Part shown: positions 55,275 to 63,715 of the stretch, piece by piece
How positions within the stretch are numbered: the stretch's first letter is position 1
Layout: each line of letters begins with the position of its first letter
Assembly (NCBI RefSeq): GCF_006738645.1
Contig: NZ_AP019700.1
Span: 942,001 to 1,006,000 of the forward strand
Source of the DNA: Stella humosa
GTDB taxonomy: Bacteria > Pseudomonadota > Alphaproteobacteria > ATCC43930 > Allostellaceae
Direction of reading: 5' to 3'
DNA length: 64,000 bases
The notes under the pieces: model-generated
Database searches by the model: none
Seen by the model: the letters and a program-made list of their open reading frames with translations, nothing else
Told to the model about the DNA's origin: nothing
Position numbers and translations under genes: made by a program

Positions 55275-57850
55275 TGGCGACCGATCGCGTGTTTCTGGTG
55301 GAGATGGAAGGGTGGAACCCCACCACTTCGGCCGTCGAAACCCTCTATTGGACGGACGGCGGTGGCCTGCAGACCGAGGAGGGGGACGACCCGTCCGACG
55401 AGTTCTATGAGCCGTATCTCGTCGTGCCGCCCGGCCGGCTCTACAAGCGCAGCCTGTTCGCGGACGGCCGCACCGGCGGCGGCACGCAGGTCGAGATCGC
55501 CGACGGCATCGCCATCGCCAACACCGGCGGCCAGTGGGACCACCTGGCCGAGTGGGGCTGGGACGGCCGGCCGTTTCGCCTCTACAAGCTCGACGCCGGC
55601 CAGGCGCGGGGCGACGCCGTCCTGCTGCTGTCGGGCGTGGTCGAGCAACTGCTGCCGGTCTACGAGGCGAAGGCCGGCGAGGTCGACAGCCGCCTGGTGA
55701 TCCGCCTCAAGGATCCGCTGTCGCGCTTCGACCAGCCCCTGCAGCCGTACAAGTACCTGGGCACCAATGTCGGCCCGGACGGATTCGAGGGGACCGAAGA
55801 GGACCTGAAGGGCCAGCCTCGCCCGATCGGCTATGGCGTCTGCCGCGAGGTGCCTGCCCGGCCGGTCAACACGTCGCTGCTGGTCTACCAGGTGGCCGAT
55901 GGCGCGGTGGCTGAGATCTCCAGCGTCTACGACAAGGGCGTCATGCTGACGCTCGATACCGACTATGCCACGCCGGCCCTGCTGGCGGCGGCGACGCCGG
56001 CGCCGGGCGAGTATGCCACCTGCCTGGCCTATGGCCTGTTCATGCTGGGGGCGACGCCGGCCGGCGCGATCACGGCGGATATCTCGACGGTCGGCTCGCC
56101 CCTGCCGTCCGGCAACGCGGTCGAGCTGGATGGCGCCGGCGGCAACTACCACCGCGCCGGTGCCGTCTCCGGGGCGGCCGCGACCGATCGCGGCTTGGCG
56201 TCGCTGTGGTTTCGGGTCGACGACGGTGATGGGTTCGCGCGCACCCTGGTCTCGCTGCGCGATGCCAACTTCCAGCATGCGTTCGCCCTCTACCTCAACA
56301 GCGCCAACAAGCTGGTGGGCGAGTGGCTGAATGCCGCCGGCGGCAGCAACGGCAACGTCATCTCGACGGCCACCTATCCCGCCGGCGGCGGGTGGCACCA
56401 CCTGGTGCTGGCCTGGATCTTCGGGCCGGTCCCGTACATCGCGCTGCGGGTGGACGGCGGGAACCAGACCAATGCCGGCGTGGATGCCAATGGGCTGTTC
56501 GCGCCGCTCGGTACCGGCTGCCGCATCGGTGCCCAGGGGGCCGTATTGCCCAGTCAGCCGTTTCCGGGCGCGCTGGCCGAGGTGTGGATCGGCTGGGGGC
56601 AGTTTCTCGACATCACCGTCAGTGCCGGCGTCGAGCGGTTTCGCACGCTGTCCGGCTATCCGGCCGATCTCGGCCCGACCGGGGCGCGGCCGACCGGCAC
56701 GTCGGCCACCATCTATCTGCGCGGCGGCCCGGACGTCTTCGGCAGCAACCTCGGCACGGGCGGGGATTTCGTGCGGGAGGATACGGCAGCGCTGGCCACC
56801 AGCACGCCCTATGCGCCGCCGCCGGCCTCGCCCTCGCTGGTGACGGCGGCCGAGATCATCCGCGACATCGCCCGCGCGCGGGCCGGCGTGACCGAGGATG
56901 AGATCGACGGCCCCGCCTTCGACCAGGCGATGCTCGACGCGCCGGAGCCGATCGGCCTGTGGGTGGGCGAGGAGCGCACCGTGCGCGAGGTCCTCGACGA
57001 GGTCGCGAATTCGGCCGCGCTCGCCTACTGGTGGCGGTCGGACGGCAAGCTGACGCTGGCGAGATTCCGCGCGCCCACTGGCCCGCCGGTGGCGACCATC
57101 CAGATGTCGGACACCCTCAGCCTGGCCCGCCAGCCGGTAACCGACACGGGCAACGGCCTGCCGGCCTATTCCGTCGTCGTCGAGCATTCGCCGATCTACC
57201 AGGTGCAGGATGGCGGGGCCCTGGCCGACAGCGTCGACACGGCGCGCCGGGCCTATCTGGCGACCGAGTTTCGCCGGGCCGCCCCCACCGCCGACAACAG
57301 CGTGCGGGTGCGCCACCTGTTGGCGCCGGAGCTGACCTGGCAGACGCGGATCTCCGAACCATCGGCCGCCGATGCCTTCGCCGCCGACCGCCTGGCGGTC
57401 TACAGCCGGCGCCGCGCCCGGTGGCTCGACCGCGTGCCGCTGACCGACGCGATGGCGGCGATCGAGCCGTTCGACGTGGTCGAGCTGCGCGACGATCGGC
57501 CCAGCCCGCGCTTCGGCTTGGGCGGCGGCAAGCTCTTCCGGGTGCTGGGCATCGACCCGGCCTGGCGCGATCGCACCATCGAATTCGACCTGTGGGGCGG
57601 CGTGGCCGAGCTGCGCGGGGACGATCCCATCCAGGGCTGGGCCTTCCCGGTCGGCCGGGTCGGCGGCCTGCGCGGGGCGGGCTTCGTCGGCTGGAGCTTC
57701 GCCATCGGCCGGGTCGGCAACATCACGGGTTCGCCGATCGTCGGTTGGACCTTCCCGGCCGGCACCGTGCAGCCGGCCGACCTGCTGACCACCGAGGCCG
57801 GCGACCCGCTGGTGACCGAGGCCGGCGACAACCTGATCGTGGAGGAGTGA
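55274..57850 (+). CDS. Tail hub/central baseplate protein with inserted LamG-like domain
   Basis: 858 residues. The first 230 residues and the stretch from about 530 to 800 form a hub-like protein (ERTVREVLDEVANSAALAYW, ELRDDRPSPRFGLGGGK). Between them, at about residues 280-490, lies a concanavalin/LamG-type jelly roll (AVELDGAGGNYHRAG, GWHHLVLAWIFGP, ALAEVWIGWGQFLDITVSA), which could bind cell-surface sugar. The C-terminus has three GW-x-FP or GW-x-FA repeats, then two TEAGD repeats. It seals the tail tip and probably contacts the host. Confidence 0.75.
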   Translation: MATDRVFLVEMEGWNPTTSAVETLYWTDGGGLQTEEGDDPSDEFYEPYLVVPPGRLYKRSLFADGRTGGGTQVEIADGIAIANTGGQWDHLAEWGWDGRPFRLYKLDAGQARGDAVLLLSGVVEQLLPVYEAKAGEVDSRLVIRLKDPLSRFDQPLQPYKYLGTNVGPDGFEGTEEDLKGQPRPIGYGVCREVPARPVNTSLLVYQVADGAVAEISSVYDKGVMLTLDTDYATPALLAAATPAPGEYATCLAYGLFMLGATPAGAITADISTVGSPLPSGNAVELDGAGGNYHRAGAVSGAAATDRGLASLWFRVDDGDGFARTLVSLRDANFQHAFALYLNSANKLVGEWLNAAGGSNGNVISTATYPAGGGWHHLVLAWIFGPVPYIALRVDGGNQTNAGVDANGLFAPLGTGCRIGAQGAVLPSQPFPGALAEVWIGWGQFLDITVSAGVERFRTLSGYPADLGPTGARPTGTSATIYLRGGPDVFGSNLGTGGDFVREDTAALATSTPYAPPPASPSLVTAAEIIRDIARARAGVTEDEIDGPAFDQAMLDAPEPIGLWVGEERTVREVLDEVANSAALAYWWRSDGKLTLARFRAPTGPPVATIQMSDTLSLARQPVTDTGNGLPAYSVVVEHSPIYQVQDGGALADSVDTARRAYLATEFRRAAPTADNSVRVRHLLAPELTWQTRISEPSAADAFAADRLAVYSRRRARWLDRVPLTDAMAAIEPFDVVELRDDRPSPRFGLGGGKLFRVLGIDPAWRDRTIEFDLWGGVAELRGDDPIQGWAFPVGRVGGLRGAGFVGWSFAIGRVGNITGSPIVGWTFPAGTVQPADLLTTEAGDPLVTEAGDNLIVEE

Positions 57851-57853
57851 CCC

Positions 57854-58255
57854 ATGCGTGGATGGTGGCCGAAGGGCGCGGAAGCCGTGCTCAACAAGGA
57901 AATAGACTTCGACACGGACACGCTGAAGGTGGCCCTGCTGGCGGCGACCTATGCCTACAACGCGGCCCATGATTTCTACAACGACATCAGTTCGGCCGTC
58001 GTCGGGACGCCGCAGACGCTGACCAGCGTCACCAAGGCGGGCGGCGTGCTGGATGCGGCCGATTCGCTGTTCGCCGCCCTGGTCGGGGCGGAGGTGGGGG
58101 CGTTCGCGATCTACAAGGATACCGGCGTCGCCGGCACATCGACCCTGCTGATCTTCATCGACGACTATGCCGGCCTGCCCTTCACCCCGGACGGGTCCGA
58201 CCTGCCGATCGTCTGGCCATCGGCCGGCATCATGACGCCGGCGCTGGCGGCCTGA
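57854..58255 (+). CDS. Small phage tail-tip structural protein
   Basis: 133 residues from MRGWWPKGAEAVLNKEIDFD, with the pattern TDTLKVALLAATYAYNAAHDFYNDISS typical of small tail or capsid-fibre proteins that start with the KVALL strand (quoted to Ser-Ser). It is acidic overall, with a hydrophobic beta-rich end. It lies three bases after the hub gene and four before the fibre gene. The precise role is unknown. Confidence 0.65.
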   Translation: MRGWWPKGAEAVLNKEIDFDTDTLKVALLAATYAYNAAHDFYNDISSAVVGTPQTLTSVTKAGGVLDAADSLFAALVGAEVGAFAIYKDTGVAGTSTLLIFIDDYAGLPFTPDGSDLPIVWPSAGIMTPALAA

Positions 58256-58259
58256 TGCC

Positions 58260-59372
58260 ATGACCAACTACGCATTTTCCGACCTGCCGCCGAGCGCCGG
58301 CCTGGCGGACGCGGATCTGTTCGCCGTCACCGACGATCCGGCGGGCACGCCCGCCAGCCAGAAGGCGACGGCCGCCCAGGTGGCGGCCTACGTCCATGCC
58401 GAAACCTCGGACATGACCGAGGCGACGGTGGCCGGCGGCGGCGACTTCGTGCCCGCGAGGGTCAGCGGCAACACGCGCAAGCTGGCCATCCAGACCATCC
58501 TGCAGACCCTGCGCAGCCTGACGTCGCTCGGCAGCAACGTCGATCCGGCCGACCGGCTGCTGATCACCGACGAGAGCGCGGCGGGCGACCCCGCAAAGTA
58601 TGTCGACTACGAGAGCTTCATGGCCTCGATCAAAAACCTCCCGGAGGCGACGGTGCCGCCGTCCGACGGGAAGTTGCTGATCGTGGACAGCGGGGCGTCG
58701 GATGCCTTCTGGACGTCGCTGCCGAACCTGCTGGCTGGCATCGACAACACCAGCCTGTTTGCCGCCTTCGCGGCCACCATCGACGGCGCCGCCGACCGGA
58801 TGTTCTATTGGGACGACAGCGCCGGGGCGATCCGCGGGATCTCGCCCGACCAGCTGGGCCAGGTGCGCCAGACCATCTGGGTGCCGGCGCGGGCATGGAA
58901 GCCGCGCACGACCAACGGCCCGGCCGAAGGCAATACGGAGCTGTCCACCAACAAGCGGATGGTGGTCAGCCTCGATTTCGACGCCTCCGTGCAGGAATAT
59001 GCCGAGTTCTCGGCCTGGTTGCCCAAGAGCTGGGACCTGTCGAGCATGGCCTACCGGGCTGCCTGGACGACGGCGACCGGGTCGGGCGGCGTCACTTGGT
59101 CGGTCGCTTGCCGGGCGGACAGCGACGATGATGCCCTCGACCAGGCGATGGGTACGGCTGTGCTGGTGACCGACACGCGGATCGCGGACAACGACCTGCA
59201 CATCACGGCCGAGAGTGCTGCGCTCAACGCTGGCGGCACCCCGGCCGAACTGGACCTGGTGACGTTCGTCATCAGCCGCGCGGTGGGCGATGGCGGCGAC
59301 ACCAAGACGGGTGACGCCAAGTTCCTGGGCCTGCACCTCTACTTCAACACCCGGTTCCGGAGCGACGTGTGA
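58260..59372 (+). CDS. Tail fibre-like protein
   Basis: 370 residues. The N-terminal part (FSDLPPSAGLADADLFAVTDDPAGTPASQKATAAQVAAY, quoted across the Asp-Asp turn) is the repeated SDLP/ADADLFAV motif of fibre attachment regions. A middle linker leads to a beta-rich C-terminal domain (AWKPRTTNGPAEGNTELS, VVSLDFDASVQEYAEFSAWL) of the kind found at phage fibre tips. It is a candidate receptor-binding protein. Its stop overlaps the start of the glycine-rich tail gene. Confidence 0.7.
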   Translation: MTNYAFSDLPPSAGLADADLFAVTDDPAGTPASQKATAAQVAAYVHAETSDMTEATVAGGGDFVPARVSGNTRKLAIQTILQTLRSLTSLGSNVDPADRLLITDESAAGDPAKYVDYESFMASIKNLPEATVPPSDGKLLIVDSGASDAFWTSLPNLLAGIDNTSLFAAFAATIDGAADRMFYWDDSAGAIRGISPDQLGQVRQTIWVPARAWKPRTTNGPAEGNTELSTNKRMVVSLDFDASVQEYAEFSAWLPKSWDLSSMAYRAAWTTATGSGGVTWSVACRADSDDDALDQAMGTAVLVTDTRIADNDLHITAESAALNAGGTPAELDLVTFVISRAVGDGGDTKTGDAKFLGLHLYFNTRFRSDV

Positions 59373-60314
59373 GCGGCGTGATCGCCCGGCGGCGTGCACG
59401 CCGCCTGACCGCGGCCGAGCTGGCGGCGGTCATCCTGCCCGCGGCCCTGGCCGCACCGGCCATCATCGTGCCGCGGCGCCTGCTCTACTACCGCGGCCGC
59501 TGGAACGGTCCGGGGGATTTCGCGGGCCAGGTGCTGATCGAGGGGCGGGCCGACGCCCGCACATGGCTCGATATCCAGGCGCTGCTGGATGGCGGCTGGG
59601 ATGGCCAGCCGACGACGGCGATGTTCGGGCTGACGCATCTGGCCGGGTTTGGCGTCGGCGGCAGCATCACCGTCATCCCGGGGTCGCAGACCTACACGGC
59701 GTCAGGCTCGCAAGATATCCCCAACTTCAACCGCTACGAGGGCGCTGTCTGGGCTTCCGGCGGGGTGGCGGCGGCGCCATCACGGGGTCAGGGCGACCAA
59801 TGGCGGGGCGGGCAACCCGTCGTCCTTCGCCTCGACCACGCCGGTGGCGGCCAACGGCGGGGGCGCCGGCCAGGTCGCGATCAGCGGCAACGGCGGATCG
59901 TCCTCGGGCGGCACGGCATCGGGCGGCGACACCAACACGACCGGCGGCGGCGGGGCCGCGGGCACCACGTCGAGCGGTGCCGGCGGGACCGCCCCGTCCG
60001 GCACCGGAACCCTGCTCGGCACCCTGACGGGCGGCACCGGCGGGGTGGCGCGGGGAAGCAATGCCACCGGCGACGTGGGTGTCGCCCCTGGCGGCGGCGG
60101 CAGTGGCGGCAAGGATGGCACCAACGATGCCGGCGGCGGCGGGGCCGGTGGCTTCGCCCTCAAACTGTGGGCGACCCCGGGCGCGTCCGGGGCACCCTCG
60201 GCCGGGGCGACGATCACGATCACGGTCGGCATCGCCGGCACGGCCGGCGGCGGCAGCAGCGGCCGTGCGGGCGGCGCCGGCGGTCGCGGCGAAGTGCGCA
60301 CGCAGTGGGATTGA
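59369..60314 (+). pseudogene. Glycine-rich tail protein gene, broken by two one-base losses
   Basis: The first frame (GTG 59369) gives a normal tail protein up to RYEGAVWASGG near 59765, then turns to Arg/Gln-rich nonsense. From about 59790 a different frame reads NGGAGNPSSFASTTPVAANGGG to the TGA at 60314, the expected glycine-rich end. Adding one G to CGGGGT near 59761 and one G to CAGGGC near 59786 restores a single frame of about 315 residues through GGGGGGAITGSGATNGG. Either the gene is decayed or phase-variable, or the sequence has two homopolymer errors. Confidence 0.7.
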
Positions 60315-60324
60315 GGAGGGCAGG

Positions 60325-60921
60325 ATGGTCGAGCGGCTGGAATATGGGTGGGTGGCGCCGGACCCCGAGACGGGGCGGCTGATGATCGTGCGCACCGAGG
60401 GCGGCAAGAGCCGCCTGCGCGTGCGGCCGGAGACGGTGGCCCCGGCCGAGACGCAGGACTATCGCGCGCCCTGGCGCAGCGAGGATGGCACCCGCGAGGG
60501 CGAGATCATCGGCAAGCTCTACATCGCGGCCAAGGTGCTGGCGGCCGAGGTCAAGCTGGGGGCGGCCGGCCGGCCGGAAGCCCGCCCGATCGAGACGGGC
60601 GAGCCGCCCGTGCCAGGGCCGGGCCAGCGCCTGGTGGGGCCGCTCTACCGCATCGGCCCGGAGACGATCACGCGCTACTGGGAGGTCGAGGACCGGCCGC
60701 TCGACGAGCTGCGCGCCGAGCGGGTGGCCGAGATCAAGGCGGCGATGGTCGAGCGCATTAACGATCGCCTGCTGGAGACGGACGACGCCGGCGACATCCG
60801 CGCGGCCGGCCGGGCCGCCCTGGCGGCGATCGCCGACGCCAAGAATGTCCAGGCGGTGGCCCAGGTGGCGGTGGCCTGGCCGGGTGCGGCCGCGGCGCCG
60901 GACGCGGCGGGCGAGGGCTAG
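60325..60921 (+). CDS. Phage tail-associated hypothetical protein
   Basis: 198 residues with GAGGAGGG before the ATG. The first half is strand-rich (LEYGWVAPDPETGRLMIVRT). The second half is helical with RAERVAEIKAAMVERINDRLLETDDAG, which resembles the DUF4376-like helical end of fibre-assembly proteins (quoted to Gly). Position after fibre genes favours a fibre chaperone or fibre component. Confidence 0.6.
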   Translation: MVERLEYGWVAPDPETGRLMIVRTEGGKSRLRVRPETVAPAETQDYRAPWRSEDGTREGEIIGKLYIAAKVLAAEVKLGAAGRPEARPIETGEPPVPGPGQRLVGPLYRIGPETITRYWEVEDRPLDELRAERVAEIKAAMVERINDRLLETDDAGDIRAAGRAALAAIADAKNVQAVAQVAVAWPGAAAAPDAAGEG

Positions 60922-60924
60922 GCC

Positions 60925-61758
60925 GTGGCCAACTGCCTGCTGGGCTATCGCAACTGGGCGGCGCGCGGGGCGCTGTCCGGTGGGTCGTGGCGGGCCAGCC
61001 GGCCGCTCGCCAGGCTGCAGGACATCGTGCTGGCCAAGGTCGCGCGCTCGACCGATGCCACCACCGGCTCGACCATCGTCCTGGTCGACCTGGGCGTCGC
61101 CCGGCCCGTGCGCATCATGGGGGTGGTCGGCCACAATCTGGGCCTGGCGGCGACGCAGCGCTGGCGGGGGGCGACCAGCCAGGCCAACCTGACGGCGGCC
61201 CCCGGCTACGACAGCGGGGCCGAGGCGGTGTGGCGCGGCACCGACACGCCCGATCTCAACACCGACGAGGCGGGCGAGCCGATCCATCGGCCGGTCGCCC
61301 TGTCGGTCGCGGCCGCCGACCAGTCCTGGCGCTGGTGGCGCCTGGATATCGCCGATACCGGCAATGCCGCGGGCTATGTCGAGCTGGGCTATCTGATGCT
61401 GTGGGCGGCCTGGCAGCCGACGCGCAATTTCAGCTACGGCAAGAGCCTCGGGCTGGAGACGGGCACGATCCGCGAGGAATCGATCGGCCTGGTGGAAACG
61501 CACGATCGCCGCGCCAGCCGGCGGACCGAGAAATTCGCGATCGAGAACCTGCTGCCGGCGGACGCCAAGATCGCGCTCCGCATCGAGCGCGAGCGCGATC
61601 TCGACCGGCCGATGTTCTGGCTGCCCAACCCGGCCGCCCCGGAGGAATGGCTCGACCGGGCGTTCCTCGCGCGGATGACCGTGCTGGGGCCGCTCGACAA
61701 TCCGACGCTGCGGCGCGAGCGCAGCGTCTGGGATCTCCGCGAAGTGGCAGGGGGGTGA
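60925..61758 (+). CDS. Phage tail-tip structural protein, discoidin-like middle
   Basis: 277 residues from GTG. The middle part, VRIMGVVGHNLGLAATQRWRG with DQSWRWWRLDIADTGNAAGYVELGYLML (quoted separately), has the layout of a discoidin/galactose-binding-like jelly roll. RNFSYGKSLGLETGTIREESIG and the WDLREV end recur in related prophage tail proteins. It may bind carbohydrate. Three bases follow the preceding gene. Confidence 0.6.
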   Translation: MANCLLGYRNWAARGALSGGSWRASRPLARLQDIVLAKVARSTDATTGSTIVLVDLGVARPVRIMGVVGHNLGLAATQRWRGATSQANLTAAPGYDSGAEAVWRGTDTPDLNTDEAGEPIHRPVALSVAAADQSWRWWRLDIADTGNAAGYVELGYLMLWAAWQPTRNFSYGKSLGLETGTIREESIGLVETHDRRASRRTEKFAIENLLPADAKIALRIERERDLDRPMFWLPNPAAPEEWLDRAFLARMTVLGPLDNPTLRRERSVWDLREVAGG

Positions 61759-61760
61759 CG

Positions 61761-62222
61761 ATGGCGGTGACACTCGTGCCGGCGCCGCCGGCGCCGAAAT
61801 GGTGGCAGCCCCTGGTCGGACCGATGTTCGGCGCCCTGCTGTCCGGCGTCGTCACCGGCGGCGGCATGATCTGGGCGACGGCGACCGAGCGGGCCGAAAC
61901 CCGCTCCACTCTCAACCGCGTCGAGGAGACGATGCGCGGGCTGTCCGGTCGCGTCATCGCGCTCGAGATCTCGGACCGCGAGGGGCTGCTGATCCCCGGC
62001 CGGTTGGACGGCCACGCCGGCCGCCTTGGCACGCTCGAGCAGCAGCAGCGCGAGGCCCAGCAGCTCGACCGCTCGACCAACGGCCGCCTGACCGCGATGG
62101 AGACGTCGATCAAGGCGATCGAGGGCCGGCTGGGCGAGATGGTGATCGAGCTGCGCGGCATCCGCGATGGCCGCCGGGCCGGCGCGACGCCGGAGCGCGA
62201 GCCCTCGTTCCGCCAGAACTGA
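61761..62222 (+). CDS. Membrane-anchored coiled-coil phage protein, lysis region
   Basis: 153 residues: one N-terminal membrane segment (LVGPMFGALLSGVVTGGGMIW), then a long predicted coiled coil (LGTLEQQQREAQQLDRS, METSIKAIEGRLGEMVIEL). The layout fits phage membrane proteins near lysis genes. A GTG at 61755 overlaps the previous stop, but ATG 61761 is favoured. A 7-bp GC hairpin (62226-62242) follows before the holin-like gene. Confidence 0.6.
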   Translation: MAVTLVPAPPAPKWWQPLVGPMFGALLSGVVTGGGMIWATATERAETRSTLNRVEETMRGLSGRVIALEISDREGLLIPGRLDGHAGRLGTLEQQQREAQQLDRSTNGRLTAMETSIKAIEGRLGEMVIELRGIRDGRRAGATPEREPSFRQN

Positions 62223-62274
62223 CACCCCGCCGCCGCGGCGGGTGATCCGCGGCACACCCTGACGGAGACTGAAG

Positions 62275-62691
62275 ATGTCCAACCTGCTGAAGCGCGGGGC
62301 CGCCGCCCTGCGCGCGTCCTGGGCGCGTGCGGCCTTTGCCGCTGGTGTGATCGGGGCCCTGCTGCTCTTTGCCGGCGACCCGATCGTCGTGCGGGAGCTG
62401 GCCCTCAACCTCGTGCGGGCAGCGGCCGTGCTGCTCACCTTCGAGGGCTTCGTGCGCTACTCGACCCGCCGTACCAGCGAGTCGGTCGGGCCGATCGCGC
62501 TCGGCTGGTCGACCGCCTCGCCGGCGTCGTCGCCGCCCGGCCGGGAGGCGGACATGCCGCCGCGCCGCCGCCTGCGCTTCGCCGATCTCTTCGTCAAGAT
62601 CTGGCGCGACCCCAGTGCCCTGCCGCTCGCCATCTTCCTGGTCGGCAATCTGGCCGTCCGCGGCGGCCTCGTGATCGCGGTGTGGCAGTGA
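62275..62691 (+). CDS. Putative holin (small membrane protein)
   Basis: 138 residues with two N-terminal hydrophobic segments (AFAAGVIGALLLFAGDPIVV, LNLVRAAAVLLTFEGFV), a charged middle, and a third at the C-terminus (ALPLAIFLVGNLAVRGGLVIA). Directly upstream of a muralytic enzyme and overlapping it by GTGA, it is best read as the holin that sets lysis time. No holin family is recognised, so the call rests on place and topology. Confidence 0.55.
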   Translation: MSNLLKRGAAALRASWARAAFAAGVIGALLLFAGDPIVVRELALNLVRAAAVLLTFEGFVRYSTRRTSESVGPIALGWSTASPASSPPGREADMPPRRRLRFADLFVKIWRDPSALPLAIFLVGNLAVRGGLVIAVWQ

Positions 62692-63299
62692 TCCGGCCGC
62701 GCGGATGGTGCCTCGCCCTGGCACTGGCGGCGCTGTGGGCCGTTTCGGCACCGGCCTCGTCGGCGGCCCCAGGCGACCGTTTCCTGGCCTGCGACCGCTA
62801 CGACGGCGACGTGCGCGCCGCCGTCGATCGCTGGTGGGACGACTGGCCCGACTGGCGCGACTGGAAGAGCCAGCTCTTCCAGGAGTCGCGCTGCCGCCCG
62901 GGCGCCGTCAGCCCGGCCGGGGCCCTGGGCCTGGCGCAGTTCATGCCGGCGACGTGGGTCGATATCCTGCGGCGCCTGGGCGAGGACCCGCGGGCGGTGC
63001 CGCGCACGCAGGCGCGGATGTCGATCCGGGCCGGTGCCTATTACATGCGGGTCCTGCGCGACCAGTGGCGTGGCTGGTCGAAGTCGGCCGACGCGGCCGA
63101 GGTGCAGCGCCATGCCCAGGCCGGCTACAACGCCGGCTCCGGCCACATCCTCAACGCCTGGCGCCGCTGCGGCCGGCCGGCTGGCTGGGCGGTCACGCGC
63201 GACTGCCTGCCGTCCGTCACCGGCAAGCATGCGGCCGAGACCATCGCTTATGTCGACCTGATCGCGGAGTGGCGGGCCATGCTGGGGCGCCGGCGATGA
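62688..63299 (+). CDS. Endolysin: lytic transglycosylase (SLT fold) with signal peptide
   Basis: 203 residues. A signal or signal-anchor sequence (CLALALAALWAVSAPASSAA) precedes the SLT domain with catalytic Glu66 in QLFQESRCRPGAVSP, then GALGLAQFMPATW and AGYNAGSGHIL, all family hallmarks. It cuts the glycan strands of peptidoglycan. The signal suggests Sec export, so the holin may act as trigger or pinholin rather than a pore for the enzyme. GTG 62688 overlaps the holin stop; GTG 62682 is possible. Confidence 0.88.
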   Translation: MIRPRGWCLALALAALWAVSAPASSAAPGDRFLACDRYDGDVRAAVDRWWDDWPDWRDWKSQLFQESRCRPGAVSPAGALGLAQFMPATWVDILRRLGEDPRAVPRTQARMSIRAGAYYMRVLRDQWRGWSKSADAAEVQRHAQAGYNAGSGHILNAWRRCGRPAGWAVTRDCLPSVTGKHAAETIAYVDLIAEWRAMLGRRR

Positions 63300-63574
63300 T
63301 CGAGGGCACGCTGGCCACCCTCGTCGGCGGCGCCGTCGGCATCGCCATCGCCATCATCCTGCTGCTGGCGATGGCGGCGGCCGGCGAGCGCGGGTGGATC
63401 CCGGTCTATCCCTCGGCCGAGGCAGCGTCCGCGGCAGCCCGCCGCTCGCCCTGGGACCGGCCTTCGGGCAGGTGGTGGATCACAGGCGCGGCGACCTTGC
63501 CGCAGGCGACGATCAGGTCTTCCAGGGTGTCGCCGCCCAGCCCGTCTGCGGGCGGCGAGGGGATCGGTCCGTGA
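63296..63574 (+). CDS. Small membrane protein after the endolysin
   Basis: 92 residues. The ATG overlaps the endolysin stop (ATGA). One hydrophobic segment (LVGGAVGIAIAIILLLAMAAA) is followed by a short loop; the last 50 residues are low-complexity and overlap, antisense, a possible 70-residue gene on the minus strand. The first half looks like a lysis-cassette membrane protein; the second may be non-functional. Confidence 0.5.
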   Translation: MIEGTLATLVGGAVGIAIAIILLLAMAAAGERGWIPVYPSAEAASAAARRSPWDRPSGRWWITGAATLPQATIRSSRVSPPSPSAGGEGIGP

Positions 63575-63618
63575 GGTGGCGGACTGCCAGGGGGGCGGGT
63601 CAATCCGGCGGTCATCAT
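63406..63618 (-). CDS. Possible 70-residue antisense gene in the lysis region
   Basis: 70 residues with AAAGGAG eight bases before an ATG-ATG start. The middle, GGDTLEDLIVACGKVAAPVIHHLPEG, reads like a folded helix and is more protein-like than the overlapping plus-strand frame. No family is known. It is either a small regulator transcribed against the lysis genes or chance coding. Confidence 0.35.
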   Translation of the reverse strand: MMTAGLTRPPGSPPPHGPIPSPPADGLGGDTLEDLIVACGKVAAPVIHHLPEGRSQGERRAAADAASAEG

Positions 63619-63715
63619 CGGTGGCGCTCCTTTGCTCGGGAGACGGCATCGGGTCGCAACGAGGCCCAACCGTCCGCCGTGATTGCGGCGGGAATACGGC
63701 AGTGAAGGAGGCGGC

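Noticed and set aside
54887-58267. 1126-residue minus-strand frame opposite the hub gene
   Set aside because: Same reason: Arg/Gly/His-rich mirror sequence opposite a well-supported structural gene.
59649-60314. Separate glycine-rich gene starting at ATG 59649
   Set aside because: Its first 45 residues are Arg/Ser-rich nonsense. The good glycine-rich part begins only where the upstream tail gene breaks, so it is the second half of one frameshifted gene.
62226-62242. Intrinsic terminator before the holin-like gene
   Set aside because: CCCGCCG-CCG-CGGCGGG is a short hairpin with a three-base loop and no T run. It sits just upstream of a gene that should be co-transcribed, so a terminator is unlikely.
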